This document shows, one piece after another, positions 63,556-64,000 of a DNA stretch of 64,000 nucleotides; position 1 is the stretch's first letter, and the number at the start of each line of letters is the position of its first letter. The stretch is from G965205725 sp965205725 (GTDB taxonomy: Bacteria > Pseudomonadota > Gammaproteobacteria > Pseudomonadales > Halieaceae): contig OZ242189.1 of the NCBI GenBank assembly GCA_965205725.1, positions 930,001 through 994,000 on the forward strand, read 5' to 3'. The position numbers and the translations under genes are program-made. The notes beneath the pieces were generated by a model, which saw only the letters and a program-made list of their open reading frames with translations, had not been told where the DNA came from and ran no database searches.

Positions 63556-64000
63556 ATGAATTTAACCGCTATTCTATTTTTTGTATTGGCGATTATGGCG
63601 ATACTGGCCGCTGTCCTGCTCACCCGATCTAAATACCAGCAAAGGATATCTGAACTTGAACAAGAGCTCGCCCTTAGCCACGAGCGTTGCGTTCGGGAGG
63701 CGCATACGGCTGAGGAAAAATTACAGCTACTAGAAGGTGCCCGCAAGCGCCTGGGTGATGAGTTCAATAATCTTGCGAATCGTATCTTTGAAGAGAAAAG
63801 TGAAAAGATGCTGAAGAATAATCAGCAGACACTGGAAGCAACACTATCTCCGCTCAAAACCCAGATCACGGATTTCCGAAAAAAGGTTGAAGATGTTTAC
63901 GATAAAGAAAGCCGTGATCGAGTGTCTTTATTACACGAATTGGGCCAGCTCAAACAGCTCAATCAGCGTATGTCTGAAGATGCGGTAAACCTTACTCGCG
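63556..64000 (+). CDS. rmuC: DNA recombination protein RmuC, N-terminal part
   Basis: The first 148 codons; the gene runs off the right edge. An N-terminal membrane helix (LTAILFFVLAIMAILAAVLL, 3-22) leads into a long coiled coil. FNNLANRIFEEKSEKM, TLSPLKTQITDFRKKVEDVY and LLHELGQLKQLNQRMSEDA are the RmuC signatures. The protein limits certain inverted-repeat rearrangements in E. coli. Confidence 0.93.
   Translation, partial: MNLTAILFFVLAIMAILAAVLLTRSKYQQRISELEQELALSHERCVREAHTAEEKLQLLEGARKRLGDEFNNLANRIFEEKSEKMLKNNQQTLEATLSPLKTQITDFRKKVEDVYDKESRDRVSLLHELGQLKQLNQRMSEDAVNLTR

Overview
The window is chromosomal DNA of a gammaproteobacterium. The evidence is gene order: yceD-rpmF-fabD-fabG-acpP-fabF-pabC-mltG-tmk, nadK-rhomboid-DUF1315-DUF2797-pepN, a moxR/DUF58/bat operon, a large NAD-specific glutamate dehydrogenase, rmf-rlmKL, leuCDB-asd-fimV-truA-trpF, accD-folC-dedD-cvpA-purF-metZ, and glnS-cysS-tRNAs-folD. 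This is the layout of Pseudomonas and of the marine Cellvibrionales-like lineages. Placement in the latter (Halieaceae, Spongiibacteraceae and similar) is an inference; no rRNA gene is present to confirm it.

Layout. 1-5 kb: the start of a TonB-dependent receptor (minus strand), an AraC-type regulator (minus) divergent from an acyl-CoA ligase (plus), an IS5-family transposase pseudogene, rluC, and two MITE-like elements (302-440 and 4812-4997). 5.1-12.3 kb: a fatty acid, murein and thymidylate run in which plsX, normally between rpmF and fabD, seems reduced to a remnant. 12.5-18.7 kb: tRNA-Val and tRNA-Asp, then nadK, rhomboid protease, DUF1315, DUF2797, a 9-bp minisatellite and pepN. 18.7-25.6 kb: the six-gene moxR-DUF58-DUF4381-batA-batBC-batD operon on the minus strand. 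25.7-33 kb: gdhB, rmf (minus) and rlmKL. 33.0-33.5 kb: a non-coding segment with DnaA-box-like sites. 33.5-39.2 kb: flavodoxin, a LysR regulator divergent from leuC, then leuC-leuD-leuB-asd. 39.3-51.6 kb: fimV, truA, trpF, trpB, trpA, accD, folC, a DedD-like SPOR protein, cvpA, purF, metZ. 51.8-64 kb: acnB (minus), a DUF1289 protein with miaE, ppiB (minus), glnS, cysS, five 114-bp tandem repeats, the tRNA-Pro-His-Arg operon (minus), folD, moaC-moaD-moaE, a flavin reductase, a Nudix hydrolase and the start of rmuC.

Most genes are housekeeping and tightly packed, often with overlapping stop and start codons, so most of the novelty lies in the gaps. The most striking is downstream of the tRNA-Pro-His-Arg operon: five 114-bp repeats, each carrying the last 16 nt of tRNA-Arg. 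This resembles the rtT repeats of the E. coli tyrT operon, and the array overlaps the end of cysS. Others are the 28-copy GAGGGTTAT array in front of pepN, the apparent plsX deletion scar, a consensus promoter leaving yceD almost without a leader, the paired MITEs, a LysR-type palindrome near -65 of a predicted leuC promoter, and the DnaA-box cluster.
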